From: Periplaneta americana
Taxonomy: Eukaryota; Arthropoda; Insecta; Blattodea; Blattidae
Length of the DNA: 64,000 nt
Direction of reading: 5' to 3'
Assembly: GCF_040183065.1 (NCBI RefSeq)
Contig: NC_091120.1
Span: 73,820,708 to 73,884,707, forward strand
The notes under the pieces are model-generated. The model made no database searches. It had not been told where the DNA came from and saw only the letters and a list, made by a program, of their open reading frames with translations. Positions 48,293 through 58,999 of this stretch are shown piece by piece. How positions within the stretch are numbered: the stretch's first letter is position 1; each line of letters starts with the position of its first letter. A program made the translations under genes and the position numbers.

Positions 48293-48732
48293 TATGGGGC
48301 GTTCAGAGCACAAGAGAATCAAGTCACAAAAATAAACTTTTCAGAAAATTAGACTTAAAGGGTGCTATTCATAGACATATCGCAGCATGCGCTATGAGTG
48401 TACTACGCTAGCCCTGGCTATCCATTGGTTACTAGTACAGAATTCAAATCATATCCTATCGCTAACACTGGTTTATGGATACGAAAAACGCTGATCATCC
48501 ACTGGAAGCCCACGCTAAAAATGTCTATGAATAATGCCCAAAGTCCCTCTGTATAGTTAATAACCCATTAAAGGTGAGTGTGATTTTAAACATCTGCACC
48601 ATTGCAAAGATTGTGAGGACATGATTCTTTTATGCTCTGAAAGTAGCCTCATCTAAGATATGTTCAGACGAAATATCTCCCAATTGACCAAAAACTGACT
48701 TGATTACCTTGTGCTCTGAATGCCCCATATAT
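48293..48732. mobile_element. MITE with about 35-bp inverted ends, containing a nested MITE
   Basis: Left end atatggggcgttcagagcac then aagagaatcaagtca pairs with the complement of tgacttgattaccttgtgct and ctgaatgccccatat at 48691-48730. A second element lies inside at 48360-48541. Confidence 0.75.
48360..48541. mobile_element. Nested MITE, about 180 bp
   Basis: Ends gggtgctattcatagacat and the complement of atgtctatgaataatgccca are inverted repeats, flanked by short aaag-like duplications. Non-coding. Confidence 0.7.
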
Positions 48733-48990
48733 CTTAATGTCATCTATCATCTGATATCTTCTACCGTTCACCATTTCTTTCAGTGAATCCTTCAGTAGGC
48801 AGTTTCTTCTCAGCCATGACCCAACCAATTCCTTTTCATCTTCCTGATCAGTTTCAGCATCATTCTTTCTTCAATCACTCTTTCTAACACAGCTTCATTT
48901 CTTATTCTGTCCATCCACTTCACACGTTCCATTCTTCTCCATACCCATGTTTCTGCCTCATACAATGCCACATCATTTCCAAATGTTCAT
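48733..48990 (-). mobile_element. LINE 3' coding end (RTE/CR1-like)
   Basis: Minus-strand translation reads ALYEAETWVWRRMERVKWMD, IRNEAVLERVIEERMML and KRNWLGHG, the usual sequence after the RT domain of RTE/CR1-like LINEs (AETW..W.RM..V.W.., NWLGH). Frames break near the end. 5'-truncated fragment. Confidence 0.7.
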
Positions 48991-49148
48991 GATCAGTAAT
49001 ACTTCGAAATCCGATAAAAATGATTTCACATAACACGTGCATTCCTGAATCTATAACTGAACTGTCTAACCTGACCTAGTGATATTTCTAGCCAAACTTA
49101 CTCTTGTCATGCTAGCCCTGTTTCCTTCCAAACAGCTCATTTCTGTAG

Positions 49149-49319
49149 ACTTACCATAAATGCAATGATGTCAATAATGCTCCGGAAGTACCAACTTGTG
49201 ATCCGTGTATTATAGGTTATAGTAAAGATAGAATTGCTGTGACACGAAATATTAAAAACAAATTGGATATTATTTTTAATGATACTCCAGGTAGAGTAAA
49301 AAGTCAATTACTATATTGA
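49149..49319 (+). other. Unexplained coding-like segment, 56 codons
   Basis: Open from ACT at 49149 to TGA at 49317-49319, preceded directly by ctgtag, which would serve as a 3' splice site. The residues include CNDVNNAPEVPTCDPC and GYSKDRIAVTRNIKNKLDII, a balanced composition unlike the AT-rich shadow frames nearby. No ATG start. I do not recognise the family. It could be a terminal exon of an unknown gene, a transposon fragment or chance. Confidence 0.25.
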
Positions 49320-49582
49320 TAACTTGCTAAATCAGTTTATGGAAGTATAAACTTGGTATGAGTAGCCTATAACAGTTGGCCTATTGCCAAATCAGGTTTA
49401 TTACAATTTATAACAATTTACAGATATTTACATTTATGAAGTCTCAATATGAAATTATATAGTATGCATACACAATATTTAAGAGAAGTGTTACATTTGC
49501 CAAAATTTATTTGTAGTGTATGAGCACAGCATACATTTCCTTTTGAATTTGTTAAACATCGTTTCGGCTTACACGCACTATC

Positions 49583-50209
49583 TCACACGAGTAATGTGAC
49601 TTCATCTTTTTTAGTTTCTTCCTTTGGTAATGGATCGGGAGTATCTGGTGGTACAACTTCCAGGAAAACTTCATGCGAAGCAATTTTTGTTACACTTTCA
49701 CCCCTTTCTGCGAGAATGTCTTCAATGTTTTTATTTTTATCGGAAAACCATTTTAGGTTATCTGCTATTAAGTGTTTCACTCGACATCCCTTACAACACA
49801 CAATTACAACACCTGTATGATATGCGACTTTAGAAATGTGTGCCGCGTTACGAGTGTTGCATTTTTTACACGTAAAAACGAGCTGATATTTTCCTGTTAA
49901 TTTGGCAACCAACTGCTTTGGTTTAACTGCTTCATCATTTTTCAATTCAGAGGTTTCAATATCATGTAAATAATCTTCTAAAGTTTTTCTTCCCACCAAA
50001 CGTTCATCACTGTATCTTCTGCACTGGTTAGCCACACATTCCCGAAATTGGCAGTGTCCAATTTGAGTGGTAGATGGTAAAATTCTTAACCTCAAATCAT
50101 TCCTGTGAACTGATGTTGAAAACAAATTCGTCTCACGTTTTGTTAGTGTTTGTATAAGTAATTTTGTCAATTGGCGTTTAGAAGTGAGCATTGTATAATA
50201 TAAAAACAC
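49583..50209 (-). CDS. DNLZ: DNL-type zinc-finger protein (Hep1/Zim17), mitochondrial HSP70 escort
   Basis: A single-exon ORF of 208 aa. The N-terminal 30-65 residues are basic and Ser/Thr-rich without acids early on, fitting a mitochondrial targeting peptide. The start could also be Met7 (codon at 50191-50189). The zf-DNL domain has C114-x2-C117 and C139-x2-C142 and the family-naming D150-N151-L152 in [12 protein letters not shown]. Known role: prevents aggregation of mitochondrial HSP70 and supports import and Fe-S work. A plus-strand tttatt at 49506-49511 gives an AATAAA for this gene about 70 bp after the stop. The lack of introns is notable because vertebrate DNLZ is split. The ORF is intact, and no poly(A) or target duplication of a retrocopy is clear. 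Confidence 0.92.
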   Translation of the reverse strand: MFLYYTMLTSKRQLTKLLIQTLTKRETNLFSTSVHRNDLRLRILPSTTQIGHCQFRECVANQCRRYSDERLVGRKTLEDYLHDIETSELKNDEAVKPKQLVAKLTGKYQLVFTCKKCNTRNAAHISKVAYHTGVVIVCCKGCRVKHLIADNLKWFSDKNKNIEDILAERGESVTKIASHEVFLEVVPPDTPDPLPKEETKKDEVTLLV

Positions 50210-50739
50210 AAAATTAGAAATTAATTTAACAATAGTAATACACCCAATCGAAATAGCAGATGATTCAAGAATTTACTACTTGTACTGTTGGTGACCAAGA
50301 TTGCCAACTTGGGAGTAATGTTGTCAGCAATGACGGTATAGTTACCGTTGTCTAAGGCTTCTAAACTTGAGAGTATAGAAGCCTTGACCGTTGTCAGGTT
50401 GCTACAACGTTGGGTTGCTATAAACAAACATCCCTACTGCTCTGCTCGTATAAAATATCTCTGCTTCAAGCAATAAATCCCTACAAAAAATATTTTCATA
50501 TTAACATACAAATTGCAAATATAGGCTACTGTGATAAAAATTAAAATATTTGTAAAAATTAATAATAGAATATATTATTTTATCTTATGTATTCAAGATT
50601 CCCTTCAAGCAAGACTCGAAATGGACTGGAGCGTCCGTTCATGAATTTCAGGAACCTTTATCTTCTGTTTCATAAGAAATGACTATTGTCCGTTCCGGAT
50701 TCTTCTAATTTTGGACTAGGATGACATTTGAATTCATGA
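50210..50739. other. Upstream region of DNLZ
   Basis: Presumed promoter side of DNLZ. No clear motif beyond AT-rich sequence. The minus-strand open frame 50427-50221 is not supported. Confidence 0.4.
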
Positions 50740-51060
50740 TGTACAGAGTGAATCAAAAGCCTGGAATCATATAAGTATCTTCCATAGGCTTGATTTTCGA
50801 TTACTATAGGTGTTACCAGTATTTGTAAGACCAAATGCTCTACCAGCGACACATTCGATTCCACACATCAGCTATCTCAAAGCCGCCATTTTGGACGCAA
50901 CTTTGAAATTTTAAATGGAAAGGGGGTCATGTAGTTACTCAAAATCATGTGAAATTTTCTGAAAAAAAAAAAAAACAATGGTGCGATCTGTTTTGAGATA
51001 TCTCTAATCGTTTTCAAGTTATTTAAAGATAACTGTCATAATGACACAAACATTAGTTAC
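50740..51060. repeat. Possible transposon end
   Basis: The segment cagagtgaatcaaaagcctg (50742 on) looks like a Tc1/mariner-type terminus. The block to 51060 contains gccgccattttggacgcaac and a long A run. No matching opposite end was found in the window, so this is tentative. Confidence 0.3.
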
Positions 51061-51577
51061 TGCATCTACAGATATTTTGTAACATGATACAGTACTAAGG
51101 AGGCTTCGGAAAAGATATTTTTATGCAATTCTGGTAATGTTTTTCAAGTATTTTTTTCTTCTCTGCTCACAGACAAATGATTACTTTATATTGTTAAAAC
51201 TTGTACAGTATAATGTAAATTGAAACATGTAATGTTAGGCAATTATTTTTATACTATAAATGCACTGTATGTATTATATTTGTAAACGTGAACATTTATT
51301 TTATGTCCTACTGTGACTGAATGTTTACATGTTGAGACAACTCTTAATCTCCCATTCCCCTCGATCTACACAACACAGTGGTAAGAGCTTTCGTAACTTT
51401 ATGCGTTTCGGTACCCTGCTTATGAGTAATTTTAAAGTAAATTCTGCTGCCTGGGGCGACCTCTAAATATTACTTTTTTTATATAAAATTTTATATGTGC
51501 ATGTTTCAGATAGTATAGTGAACAAAATTAGCCTTGTGGAGATATACATTTCGAACTCTAACCTTTTTTGGACCACC

Positions 51578-51581
<4 letters not shown>
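51061..51581. other. AT-rich DNA, nothing recognised
   Basis: No supported feature. It leads into the TA microsatellite. Confidence 0.5.

Positions 51582-51657
<76 letters not shown>
51582..51657. repeat. (TA)n microsatellite
   Basis: An uninterrupted TA dinucleotide tract of about 75 bp. A shorter TA tract (about 52415-52434) lies on the far side of the adjacent transposon. Confidence 0.95.
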
Positions 51658-51665
<8 letters not shown>

Positions 51666-51666
<1 letters not shown>

Positions 51667-51762
51667 AGGTCTATTCAAAAAGAAAGGGCAGATTTCAAAT
51701 ATTTATTTTAAACGAAGTATAAACACTAGAAGCATTTACCGCACACCAATGGATAGACGAAG

Positions 51763-51795
<33 letters not shown>

Positions 51796-52414
51796 GTTTG
51801 GTTGCACGCGCTGCTCGATCCGGGACCATAAGCAAAGCGGAAACAGTAACGTCTCCTGACCACCGCAATTACTCGCCAGTCTGAATTTTGAGGGACTGAA
51901 AATCCTTGCGTAGTCGTCGAACATGCAAGCACTCACCGAAAGTGAATATTTTTTGCGCTGTTTCTGTGAAGAAAGTGTATGAACTTTTTTAGTGGAGCAT
52001 TATCCGAACGACACCTTTCCGGGACGTTGGATTGGAAGAGGTGGAGAAGATCGTGTTCATCGTGTGTGGCTCCCCAGGTCCCGACCTTACCCCGTGATTT
52101 TTATCTGTGAGGTACATAAAAGACAGGGTGTTTGTACCACACCTCTCTGCTACTCTTCAAGATCTGCGACATCGAATTGTTGAAGCCGTGAATTCCATAA
52201 TTAGGGACCAGTTGATTCTTGTGTGGCACGAAATGGACCACCGTTTTGATGTTTGTCGCGCAACACATGATGCGCATGTTGAGTGCTTGGAACCTCATGG
52301 ACTATAAAACTTTAAACCTTCCTCTATCCAATGGCATGCGGAAAGTGTTTCTACTGTTTATAGTTTGTTTAAAATAAATATTTGAAATCTGCTCTTTCTT
52401 TTTGAATAACCCTG
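51666..52414 (+). mobile_element. Tc1/mariner-type deletion derivative
   Basis: Inverted ends with ctattcaaaaagaaagggca at the left (complement at the right) and TA on both sides. Encoded remnant: PNDTFPGRWIGRGG (about 52000-52040), then VYVPPL-like, DLRHRIVEAVNSIIRDQLIL (52158-52220) and HRFDVCRATHDAHVECLE (about 52240-52300). The DNA-binding half is lost. A (T)28 run lies at 51766-51793. Confidence 0.8.
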
Positions 52415-52439
52415 TATATATATATATATATATACTGGG

Positions 52440-52990
52440 ATCAAGTTCTTCATACCAAAACAAGAAAGAAATGTTACATAAACATATGTCCGGAAGTGAC
52501 TTGGTTTATGAATTATTAATTATTCAACGATGTTTTAATTCAAACTAATGGAATACATTTACATTAATAATGTTTTAAACTCTCAATTCACAATAAATGT
52601 TCAAAATGTTACCCGCCTGCTTCAACGCACGCATGGATACGTCGGATCATGGACTGTCTCACACTTTTGAAGATCCCAGGACAGTGTCAAATAGTTTCAC
52701 AGGCTTCTACAATATGATGATGAAGTGTCTCTTCATTTAGAATGTTTGTTGTATAAACTAGAACTTTTAAGTATATCCACAGATAAAAATCTAAAGGATT
52801 AAGGTCGGGTGAACGTGCAGGCCATGGAACTGTCCTCCCTTACCTATCCATTTGTTATGGAAGATATTAGCGGGTGCATCTCGAACAATGCTGCTGAAAT
52901 GTACTGGTTTTATGATTCGATCGCCTTCGGTCTGGACACGCCATTTGGTACAGCTGCGCAGCTCTGTGTTCATTGCCATTGCACAGATAG
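52440..52990 (-). mobile_element. Tc1/mariner-type transposase fragment
   Basis: Minus-strand translation gives APANIFHNKWIGKGGQFHG (about 52900-52830), then HFIIIL-like, and SVRQSMIRRIHACVEAGG (about 52665-52610), the C-terminal region of Tc1-like transposases. Frames are shifted repeatedly. Ends are not clearly defined. Confidence 0.65.
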
Positions 52991-53169
52991 GTATTAAATA
53001 CCTCTTACACTCGTCTCACGTAATTCTAATGGATGAATGTCATGTGAATATTATCCTCGTTTGCCTTTAAAGTGTATACAGAGAATATTTCTCAGAATAC
53101 TTAAAAAAATGCTGATTAAGTAATGTTTACTTTTCATGTAATGCGCTCCATTGATAAATATTGATGCTT

Positions 53170-53200
<31 letters not shown>

Positions 53201-53231
53201 TATTACTATCATCATCATAATCATCATCATC
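53170..53231. repeat. (TTA)n/(TCA)n microsatellite
   Basis: Tract of TTA units passing into ATC units. Confidence 0.9.
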
Positions 53232-53574
53232 CGGTTTGTATTGTTTAGAGACTTAAAAGCAACAGAATTTCCTTACAATTGGTTGCTAGCCAAGAGTAAG
53301 TAGTCCAGTGATGAGTCTGCCATCCTTCAAGAACTTCAAATCTCTTCGGTTATGGACCATGTAACTACATATAGAAATAATTTGGCAGCAGCAGCTTCAG
53401 CGCATGGATCCATCCCGCATCCCTCGTCAGATTTTGAATTACCATCCAAGAAGAAAGAGATTTTTAGAAAGACCACTCAAACGATGGCACGAGACCGTAA
53501 CAGGCCACCAGGCCTAATACATGGGAGGAAGATGATGATGATGATGATAATTATCATCATTTGTATAATAGGGT
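53232..53574 (+). mobile_element. Probable LINE 3' end with (GAT)n tail
   Basis: The + frame ends KTTQTMARDRNRPPGLIHGRK and runs straight into (GAT)5 at 53530-53545, like the 3' tail of a non-LTR element. No RT motif is left, so the assignment is tentative. Confidence 0.4.
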
Positions 53575-53825
53575 TTCTTTTCTTATTTTACGACGCTTTA
53601 TCAGTTGCGATGATCATCGAGCGTCTGTAGGAGATAAAGGTGATAATGCCAGCGAAATGAGTCAAGGGTCCTGCGCCGAAAGTTATCCAGCATTTGTCCT
53701 TAATGTTCTCAGGCAAAACTCCGGAAAACCTCAACAAAAATAACTTGTCCCAACCAGAATTTGAACTCGTTTCACGATCAGACATGCTAACCGTTTCTCC
53801 ACAGCGGTGAACCTTTTTATGTATG
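53575..53825 (-). repeat. tRNA-derived SINE
   Basis: Same family as 37595-37850. Shared blocks ttttacgacgctttatcagt, gtgataatgccagcgaaatg, ccagcatttgtcc and ctccggaaaacctcaac occur in the same order. The tRNA head is at the right, with a decayed box B (complement of aatttgaactcg). Confidence 0.75.
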
Positions 53826-54127
53826 AATATATATATATATGAGTATAGGCTACTAATATTAAATTTGTGGTCGAAGTATGGTGCTGAACTTACATTCTAA
53901 TGTGCCTTTTACTTTGTACTGAGACATTCATCTTTTACTGCTACAACGTCATTAGTACTGCTGCTTATTAATAGATAGCCTATAATTGACTATATTTAGA
54001 AGCATAGGCCTAATTAAACATGAACAAAAATCAGTATATTTTAGTTTACAAAATTGGAAGGTGCTGAATCCCAGTTGAATGGTAGAAAGGAAGCTTTAGA
54101 AAACTATAAGTAAGTAGAATCCATTAA

Positions 54128-55013
54128 GGGGAGAGGATGGTATTTTTTTTGTAAGTTTTTACCTATTTGGTGTAAAAGATTAATTGTTTTTTATGTAGAG
54201 AACTCATAGCTGTAGCAACTCAACCACATATAAATATTTTAAAAAAGTTATTTGGGGACCTAAATTTGAAAAAAAAAATACATAATGCAGGATTGTACTA
54301 AAACCGATATATCTAAACCGTTTTTAAAGATAGATTCAAACAGGGTTTTGCAATGTATTTGCAAAAGCATGTTCTACAAACTCTCTGTAACAGAATTTTG
54401 ATATTGGTCCCTACATTTGTAAAATAAATAATTAAAATTTAATAACAATTTTCTGATTTCGTTTCTTGCAAACAAACGGACGTATTTTTAAAATGAAATC
54501 AACTGACAAAATTCTGTTACAGAGAAAAGTTTCCTAATAGTCTAAAGAATGTGTGTTCTTAATTTCATGCATGTATCTTTAATAGTTCAGAAAATATATC
54601 CATTTTTGTCTGGCAGTGTAGCAAAAAAATGAAGTTACTGGGAACCGATAAAAGGGGGCGTGTGATTTAAAAACCCATAGCGGAGGAAGTTTAAAAATGA
54701 CATCTCAACATCCGATAAGGGCACAAATACCTACAAAATGTTATGCAATGCATTCCACACATATCAAAGAGTATTTTAAAGAATTTTTTTTTTTTTGAAA
54801 ATTTAATTTACCGGTAACAATAATAAAAGTGGGCGAGTGATTTAAAAATCTATAACGCAGGAAGTTTACAAATAGCGACTCAACATCCAATAAGGGCACA
54901 AATACCCACATAATGTTATGCTATGCATTCCACACATATCACAGAGTATTTTAAAGAATTTTTTATTTTTGAAAATTTACTCATTTTTCACCAAAAAATA
55001 CCATCCTCTCCCC
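54128..55013. mobile_element. TTAA-flanked DNA transposon, non-autonomous
   Basis: Perfect inverted ends ggggagaggatggtattttt at the left and the complement at the right, each directly flanked by TTAA (54124-54127, 55014-55017), the target of Kolobok and piggyBac elements. The ends favour a Kolobok-like origin, by recall. A direct repeat of about 150 bp at about 175-bp spacing is inside (54645-54795 and 54820-54965). No transposase. Confidence 0.8.
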
Positions 55014-55017
55014 TTAA

Positions 55018-55514
55018 TAGATTTTTTGACCATTGTACGGTCATACAATAATATATAATTGCAGATACATTTCCAACCCCTCCACAATCCACAAATCTGT
55101 TATATAGAACAGCAGAAGCTCCTGTCCTCTGACCTTATGTGCCTCACGCAAAGGCACGCTATCTTGTGAACGTTAAAGTAGGCCATGAAAGACCGCCCGG
55201 AGAGAGCGACCACCAGCAGGGTTCCGTAGTTGGTTGGGTTAATCCACAGGCCAAGTGAATCATTAACAGGGATTTCATATGCAAATAGGTGTGCTATTCT
55301 TAAGATTTCGTGGACACTCGACAATTCTAGTGCTTGACAGTACCAGCATCTATAGCTACAGTATGATTAAAATTATTAGCTACTTTACTCCTAAACTGAG
55401 ATCTGCCAGTTATATTAAGACCCTTATCTTCTGTTGAAGATATAAATTCTTTTAAAATGACATATTTGGATACTTTCGTTCTATAAAGAAAATAATATGG
55501 ATTAATATTTTAGG
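55018..55514. other. Unassigned DNA
   Basis: The minus-strand frame 55324-55100 (74 aa; contains GLWINPTNYGTLLVVALSG) has no recognised family. Its GC content is a little higher than its surroundings. Confidence 0.3.
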
Positions 55515-55905
55515 TAACTCATCTGAAGCTAAACATATTTTTGTTTTAAGAAAGAAAGCCCTAAGAATAATGACAAATATGTGCATAGGAGGACATCATG
55601 CAAAAAGATTTTCCAAAATTTAGAAATCTTTATTTTGCCTTCTGAGTGCATTCTTTCCCTGATGGTATTGTATGTTAAACACCAAGATATATTTAATATT
55701 AAACAGAACTATAATAATTTTAATACAAGACAAAACTTCCATCTACCCGCTGTTGTAGAAAAGAGGTTTACTATTCATATATTACAATCTTCAATGCACT
55801 GTTTAATTATCTTAAAGCTTTGAAGAGCCACGAGAAGAAGTTTAGAACAGAATTAACATTTCTCCATACTCAAACCTTGTACTCAACTGATAATATGCTT
55901 GTAAA
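55515..55905 (+). mobile_element. LINE reverse-transcriptase C-terminal fragment (Jockey/CR1-like)
   Basis: The + strand encodes FVLRKKALRIMTN, then NLEIFILPSECILSLMVLYV, NNFNTRQNFHLPAV and EKRFTIHILQSSMH, the typical region after the RT of Jockey/CR1-type LINEs. One frameshift near 55575. Confidence 0.7.
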
Positions 55906-55930
55906 TTAATCGACTTAGTATGTACCAAGT

Positions 55931-56550
55931 GAGTCAGTAAGTTACAAATCGAAATAGCGTCCTGCATTTTTAATGAGGTTCCTGAAGCTATCACTACTAG
56001 ATGACAATATTATCCAGATATAAAAGTGACCGATATGGGCACAAGCGATACAAGCAAAACAAAGAAACAGCAGTTTCAAGATTGCGGCAATCTGCACGAG
56101 TGTACCATTTTCAAGCAGTCCTCCGTTGTGTAATTTTTCTGGATAAAAGATTTGATAGCAAATATTATTAATAAAGAAACGCTTCCTGTGTATGGTGAGC
56201 ATTGTCTATCACGCCAAGCTGTCTACAATTTGATCAGAAGTTATCTGAAGGATTGACAAGTATCGAACACAGAGTCAGTCGGCCAATGGAGATAGTCACG
56301 GAGACAAATCTGAAACAGGTTGGAGACTTAATTCAAGCAGATAGGATGAAAGGTATGATATGCTAGCCCGGGTAGTCACAGGCGAAGACTCTTCAGTGCG
56401 GATGTTCATTACAGCAACTGCTGTTTCCTTGTTTCGCTTGTGCGCACATCGATCGACATCTGGATAACACTTTCATCTAGCGGTGATAACTTCAGGCGCC
56501 TCATTAAAAATGTAGGTGGCTACTTCAATTTGTAATTTACTTACTGACTC
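55931..56550 (+). mobile_element. mariner derivative with long inverted ends
   Basis: About 140-bp imperfect inverted arms (gagtcagtaagttacaaatc, catttttaatgaggttcctg, tatccagat, aaagaaacagcagt) lie at 55931-56075 and the complement at 56405-56550. The centre encodes a mariner N-terminus on +, FWIKDLIANIINKETLPVYG then LSRQAVYNLIRSYLKD (about 56130-56250), followed by a broken linker. No catalytic region. Confidence 0.7.
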
Positions 56551-56716
56551 TCTCTAGAATGATGTATGTTTTTATACATGTAACGTCTACTTGTTCGTTA
56601 GGCGTTTGTGCATTGTTTGTTTCAAATAGCTACTGTATTTTTCATTTCATTTTAATGATTGTATTCCATGGACCTTACATCGTTCATTGATAAATGAAGA
56701 TGCCTAAGAGAAAACA

Positions 56717-56718
<2 letters not shown>

Positions 56719-56797
<79 letters not shown>

Positions 56798-56884
56798 AAT
56801 GATATAATTTGAATATAAGGCACTCAAATCAGCTCCTTAATTTTTATTTCTACCGCTAGGCTGGCAAGAAGAGTCTTTTTATAG

Positions 56885-56931
<47 letters not shown>

Positions 56932-56932
56932 A
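56719..56932. repeat. Microsatellite cluster (AAT)n (GAT)n (TAC)n
   Basis: (AAT)n at 56720-56762 adjoins (GAT)n at 56763-56798. A ~76-bp repeated unit follows (56800-56875, see 57779-57853), then (CTA)n at 56885-56930. Confidence 0.9.
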
Positions 56933-56937
56933 TTACT

Positions 56938-57715
56938 TACTTACAAATGACTTTTAGTGAACCCGGAGGTTCATTGCCGACCTAACATAAGCCCACCATC
57001 GATCCCTATCCTGAGCAAGACTAATCCAGTCCCTACCATCATATACCACCTCCTCAAATCCATTTTAATATTTTCTTTCATGCCCTGCCTCCCCAAAGGT
57101 CTTTTTCCCTCAGGTCTTCCAACGAACACACTATATGCATTTTCGGATTCGCCCATACGTGCTACATTCCCTGCCCATCTCAAAAGTCTGGATTTAATGT
57201 TCCTAATTAGGTTAGGTGAAGAATACAATGCGTGCAGTTCTGCTTTGTGTAACTTTCTACGTTCTCCTGTAACTTCATTCCTCTTAGCCCCAAATATTTT
57301 CCGAAGCATCTTATTTTCGAACACCCTTGATCTCTGTTCCTCTCTGGAAGTGAGAGTCCAAGTTTCAGAACCATACAGAACAACCGGTAAATAGAAGTTA
57401 ACTGTTTTATAAATTCTAACTTTTAGGTTTTTTTTGAGAGCATGCTGGTTGACAAAGGTTCTCAGTCGAATAATAACAGACATTTCCCATATTTATGCTG
57501 CGTTTATTTTCCTCTCAACTATCATTTATATTTGTTACTGTTGCTCCAAGATAATTGAATTTTTCCGCCTCTTCAAAGAATAAATTTCCAATTTTTATAT
57601 TTTCGTTTCGTACTATGTTCTGTTTACGAGACATAATCATATAGGTACTTTGTCTTTTCGGGATTTACTTCCAAAGCTATCTATTTTCTTGCTTGAGGTG
57701 AAATTTCCGTGTTTT
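56938..57715 (-). mobile_element. RTE-type LINE 3' part
   Basis: Minus-strand ORF 57483-56971 (170 aa) encodes LPVVLYGSETWTLTSREEQR, VFENKMLRKIFGAKRNEVTG, LLRWAGNVARMGESENAYSV and GRPEGKRPLGRQ, the conserved tail of RTE-clade LINEs abundant in cockroaches. 57500-57715 continues upstream into RT-region DNA with frame breaks. 5'-truncated. Confidence 0.88.
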
Positions 57716-57716
57716 G

Positions 57717-57779
<63 letters not shown>

Positions 57780-57853
57780 GCACAATTTGAATATAAGGTA
57801 CACAGATCAGCCCCTTAATTCTCATTTCTACCGCTAGGCTGGTAAGAGGAGTG
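57717..57853. repeat. (AAT)n microsatellite followed by a second copy of a 76-bp unit
   Basis: (AAT)n at 57717-57776 is followed by 57779-57853, which matches 56800-56875 (aatttgaatataagg, and ttctaccgctaggctgg), about 85% alike. Both copies follow an (AAT)n tract and are in direct orientation. Confidence 0.8.
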
Positions 57854-58311
57854 TGTATGATAATAAGAGATAATTCTGAGTGTTTCAGTATTATGAAGAA
57901 CTCTGTTCCATTTATTACTTGCAACAACAAAATGTTCACCATAAATAAATGAAGCACGCAAACCTGTTGTCTCTTGCTCTCTGACCTATTGCAATTTCTT
58001 TGTCAACGATAAGAATCAACGCTTTAATCTTTACACTGAGAAATTTGCCTGTTTCCTTACTTAAACGATTCTTTAGCACGAAAGGGAGGAACTTGCGTTC
58101 TAATTTTGAAATTACGTATTGCATTTATCTTTCCTTCAGCTCATCCATGTTTTTGAAAGGCGCTATTGCGATAAAAGAATACTTCCTACTTCAATTATCG
58201 ATACGTTTGGCAGCGATATTAAGAGTATTTGGAATTGACGACTGTCACAATGCGGCTGATTTTCTTTTTTCGATCTTCATTTCGGAATAAAGTTGTGAAA
58301 CATCACTACTA
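57854..58311. other. Unassigned DNA
   Basis: Open frames on both strands (58124-57936, 58000-58290) have no motif I can name. Possibly decayed transposon coding sequence. Confidence 0.35.
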
Positions 58312-58553
58312 GGCCACCGGCATAGAGCGGGCTATAGCGCATTTTTTGTTCATCCGGAGCTGCGCTTTGGCGTGGGTTCGATCCCGCTTTGGCTAATTAT
58401 GGATTTTTTCGAAATTTTCCCCAACGAATATCAGGTAGGCCTAATTTTATGGCGAATTCTCTGCCTCATCTCGCCAAATACCATCCCGTTATTATCATGC
58501 CATCGACGATAAACAACCTAGTTGTTGATGCAGCGTCGTTAAATAACTGAATG
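58312..58553 (+). repeat. tRNA-derived SINE
   Basis: Box B gtgggttcgatcccgc (58372-58387) follows a diverged head. The body has ttttcgaaattttcccc, gcctcatctcgccaaatacc and ends gatgcagcgtcgttaaataa. Same family as 6655-6835. Confidence 0.75.
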
Positions 58554-58574
58554 GAATAGAATGGATTTCTGGAG

Positions 58575-58960
58575 GAGGGCACTGCGACCCAGCACTATGA
58601 CCTTTAACGATCTATCTCATCTGCGCGCATTCCCAAACCCACATCGGCTGACGACACTAAGGTTTGCTGTGTACCCAAGTTTCGAGAAGGCAACTCCACT
58701 CGTCCCTAGGCCAGCCTCCTCCGTTCGTCGCTAGCCGGCGTTCGGGAGATGTTACGGAATGATGACGGGATGGAGAAATATTGACGGAATGATGTAGTTG
58801 CCTAATATAGGGAAACGGGAGAATTCCGAGAAAAATCCCAACTGCGACCTTGTCCGTCACAAGTGACACTATGGTCTTTTCAATGAAAAATCTCAGGCTT
58901 GGCCGGGACTCGAACCTGGATTGCCTGAGCGTTAAGTAACCGACTAAAACATTATTTTTC
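58575..58960 (-). repeat. tRNA-derived SINE
   Basis: Minus strand: box B caggttcgagtcccgg (complement of 58903-58918), then tttttcattgaaaagacca, gtgacacttgtgacgg and gcctagggacgagtgg, in the order seen at 33045-33400. About 75-80% alike by eye. Confidence 0.78.
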
Positions 58961-58999
58961 TGTGGTAGGTTTTTAAACCATGTATTGTGGGTCCCTATC

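Noticed and set aside
51463-51859. ORFs with runs of Ile-Tyr
   Set aside because: Translation of a (TA)n microsatellite on either strand.
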